Assembly: GCA_938022235.1 (NCBI GenBank)
Contig: CALIEL010000226.1
Span: 1-6,010 of the forward strand
Direction: 5' to 3'
Origin: Oribacterium parvum
Lineage (GTDB): Bacteria; Bacillota; Clostridia; Lachnospirales; Lachnospiraceae
DNA length: 6,010 nucleotides
The notes under the pieces were generated by a model, which did not search any database, had not been told where the DNA came from, and was given only the letters and a program-made list of their open reading frames with translations. Below, in pieces: positions 5,287-6,010 of the stretch. Made by a program: the position numbers and the translations under genes. Every line of letters begins with the position of its first letter. Position 1 is the stretch's first letter.

Positions 5287-5370
5287 ATGGATGAGAAGAA
5301 TCAGCAGGGCAGCACTGAAGCAAAGGAAATGGATGAGAGGAATCAGCAAAGCAAACCTGAAGCTATAGAA
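5287..5370 (+). repeat. Tandem in-frame duplication of a 42-bp unit at the start of the last gene
   Basis: Bases 5287-5328 and 5329-5370 are two copies of a 42-bp unit with 33 of 42 positions identical. They encode MDEKNQQGSTEAKE and MDERNQQSKPEAIE. The unit length is a multiple of three, so the frame is kept. The sequence GCAAAGGA also precedes both copies (5269-5276 and near 5318-5325), hinting that the duplicated segment included part of the ribosome binding region and that 10 bases have since differed between them. The differences show the duplication is not recent. Confidence 0.8.
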
Positions 5371-6010
5371 CCGAAAGAGCAGGCTAAACAGGAGAGTTAT
5401 AAAGCTGCTGCTCAGCACAGGGAGTTTGAGCATTACGGGGATGCTGAGGATAGGGAAGAGGAAGAAGCTCTGGAAAGAGAACGGCAGAGACTTCGAGAGG
5501 AAAGAAGAGAGAGAAGAAAGCAAAAGGAAGCTGCCAAAAAAGCAAGCCAAAGAAGACGACTGTTTCTGCTTCTTCTTTTCCTTTGTGTCGTCTTTGTGGC
5601 ACTTTTCCTTTTTTTGAGAAAAGGAAGTCCAACTCAAAGCGGACAGGAGAAAACAAGCAGCTCTGTAGCGGAAAGAGCTCCGATAGAAGTCTATTATATA
5701 GAAGATAAGGGAAGTACTAAAGGCGAGGAGTTGGGGACTTATCTGGAAAATGCCGGAGAGAATAACGCCTCGGTAAATCTACATACCTTGATTTATGAAG
5801 AAGGAAAAGAAGAAGAATTAAAGCAAGCATTAAAAGAGGCTAAGGCAGAGCTGTTGCTGGGAGAAGGCAGTGAAAAGCTGGAGGCATTTTTGGAAAAATT
5901 CTCTGTGGAGGAAAAAATACCCTACCTGAGTCAGAGCAGCAAGAAGCTGGAACCGGGAAATAATCATTTTGTTCTGGAAAAAAGTCTGGAGGATCAGGCG
6001 GTAGACCTGT
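5287..6010 (+). CDS. Single-pass membrane protein with charged cytoplasmic N-half and binding-protein-like outer part, 3' end outside the window
   Basis: ATG 5287 begins a frame that stays open to the window edge (241 codons seen). AAGGAGA (5271-5277) lies ten bases upstream and the gap from the carboxypeptidase stop is 29 bases, so the genes are probably one operon. Residues 1-91 are hydrophilic and probably cytoplasmic: a 14-residue unit occurs twice at the start (1-14 and 15-28), and a Glu/Arg/Lys-rich stretch likely to be helical or coiled-coil runs from ~55 to 91. RRR (89-91) precedes one membrane helix (92-110). A short Ser/Thr/Gln-rich linker follows, then a folded-looking part from ~133: IEVYYIED, AELLLGEGS (187-195), KIPYLSQSS (212-218) and a late DQA (236-238). 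The order of these motifs loosely recalls the type-I periplasmic-binding fold of branched-chain amino acid ABC receptors. That is my reading by eye and the remainder of the domain is not seen. A regulatory or sensor role near the cell wall is only a guess. Confidence 0.85.
   Translation, partial: MDEKNQQGSTEAKEMDERNQQSKPEAIEPKEQAKQESYKAAAQHREFEHYGDAEDREEEEALERERQRLREERRERRKQKEAAKKASQRRRLFLLLLFLCVVFVALFLFLRKGSPTQSGQEKTSSSVAERAPIEVYYIEDKGSTKGEELGTYLENAGENNASVNLHTLIYEEGKEEELKQALKEAKAELLLGEGSEKLEAFLEKFSVEEKIPYLSQSSKKLEPGNNHFVLEKSLEDQAVDL

Noticed and set aside
5128..5637. Minus-strand Ser/Phe/Leu-rich frame opposite the carboxypeptidase tail and the next gene
   Set aside because: Its composition is the mirror of Lys/Glu/Arg-rich codons on the + strand, where binding sites and domain order support the real genes.

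Overview
The window looks like a chromosomal stretch of a low-to-moderate GC Firmicute, most likely a Lachnospiraceae-type Clostridia. The reasons are strong AGGAGG-like ribosome binding sites, purine-rich coding strands, a clostridial-style glycogen phosphorylase, a VanZ-family protein, and a small three-helix membrane protein that resembles a family I associate with Lachnospiraceae (DUF6142). The genus cannot be fixed from the sequence. Every gene that I can support is on the + strand, and no stretch longer than 173 bases lacks a gene.

Layout. (1) Positions 2-892 hold the 3' third of glgP, including its PLP-binding lysine. (2) A 126-base gap with a weak hairpin and a 14-bp perfect palindrome leads to a tandem-GNAT acetyltransferase (1019-1726). 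A 49-residue single-helix membrane protein with heptad-spaced glycines follows closely (1744-1893). (3) A 126-base gap carries a possible extended -10 promoter and a 14-codon upstream ORF ending one base before the ATG of a VanZ-family protein (2020-2547). The 3' end of the VanZ gene overlaps a three-helix membrane protein (2481-2801) by 67 bases. (4) Positions 2798-2871 hold three perfect 18-bp direct repeats at an exact 28-bp period. The first contains the stop codon of the preceding gene. (5) A strong extended -10 box precedes a likely operon: an unrecognised 290-residue soluble protein (2975-3847), a membrane-anchored D-Ala-D-Ala carboxypeptidase (3887-5257), and a single-pass membrane protein with a charged cytoplasmic half (5287 to the window edge).

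How the genes may work together. glgP belongs to glycogen breakdown and appears unrelated to the rest. The VanZ-like protein, the small membrane proteins, the carboxypeptidase and the last membrane protein all point to the cell envelope. The carboxypeptidase trims peptidoglycan stem peptides outside the membrane and carries an unusual basic cytoplasmic tail. The next gene encodes a protein with a charged cytoplasmic segment and an extracytoplasmic part that loosely resembles a type-I periplasmic-binding fold. A joint role for the 290-residue protein, the carboxypeptidase and this last protein is inference from close spacing only.

I see no transposase, CRISPR array, tRNA, rRNA or convincing intrinsic terminator. 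The most unexplained items are the 28-bp-period repeat array, the unrecognised 290-residue protein, the membrane-anchored protein at the right edge, and the small glycine-heptad protein.
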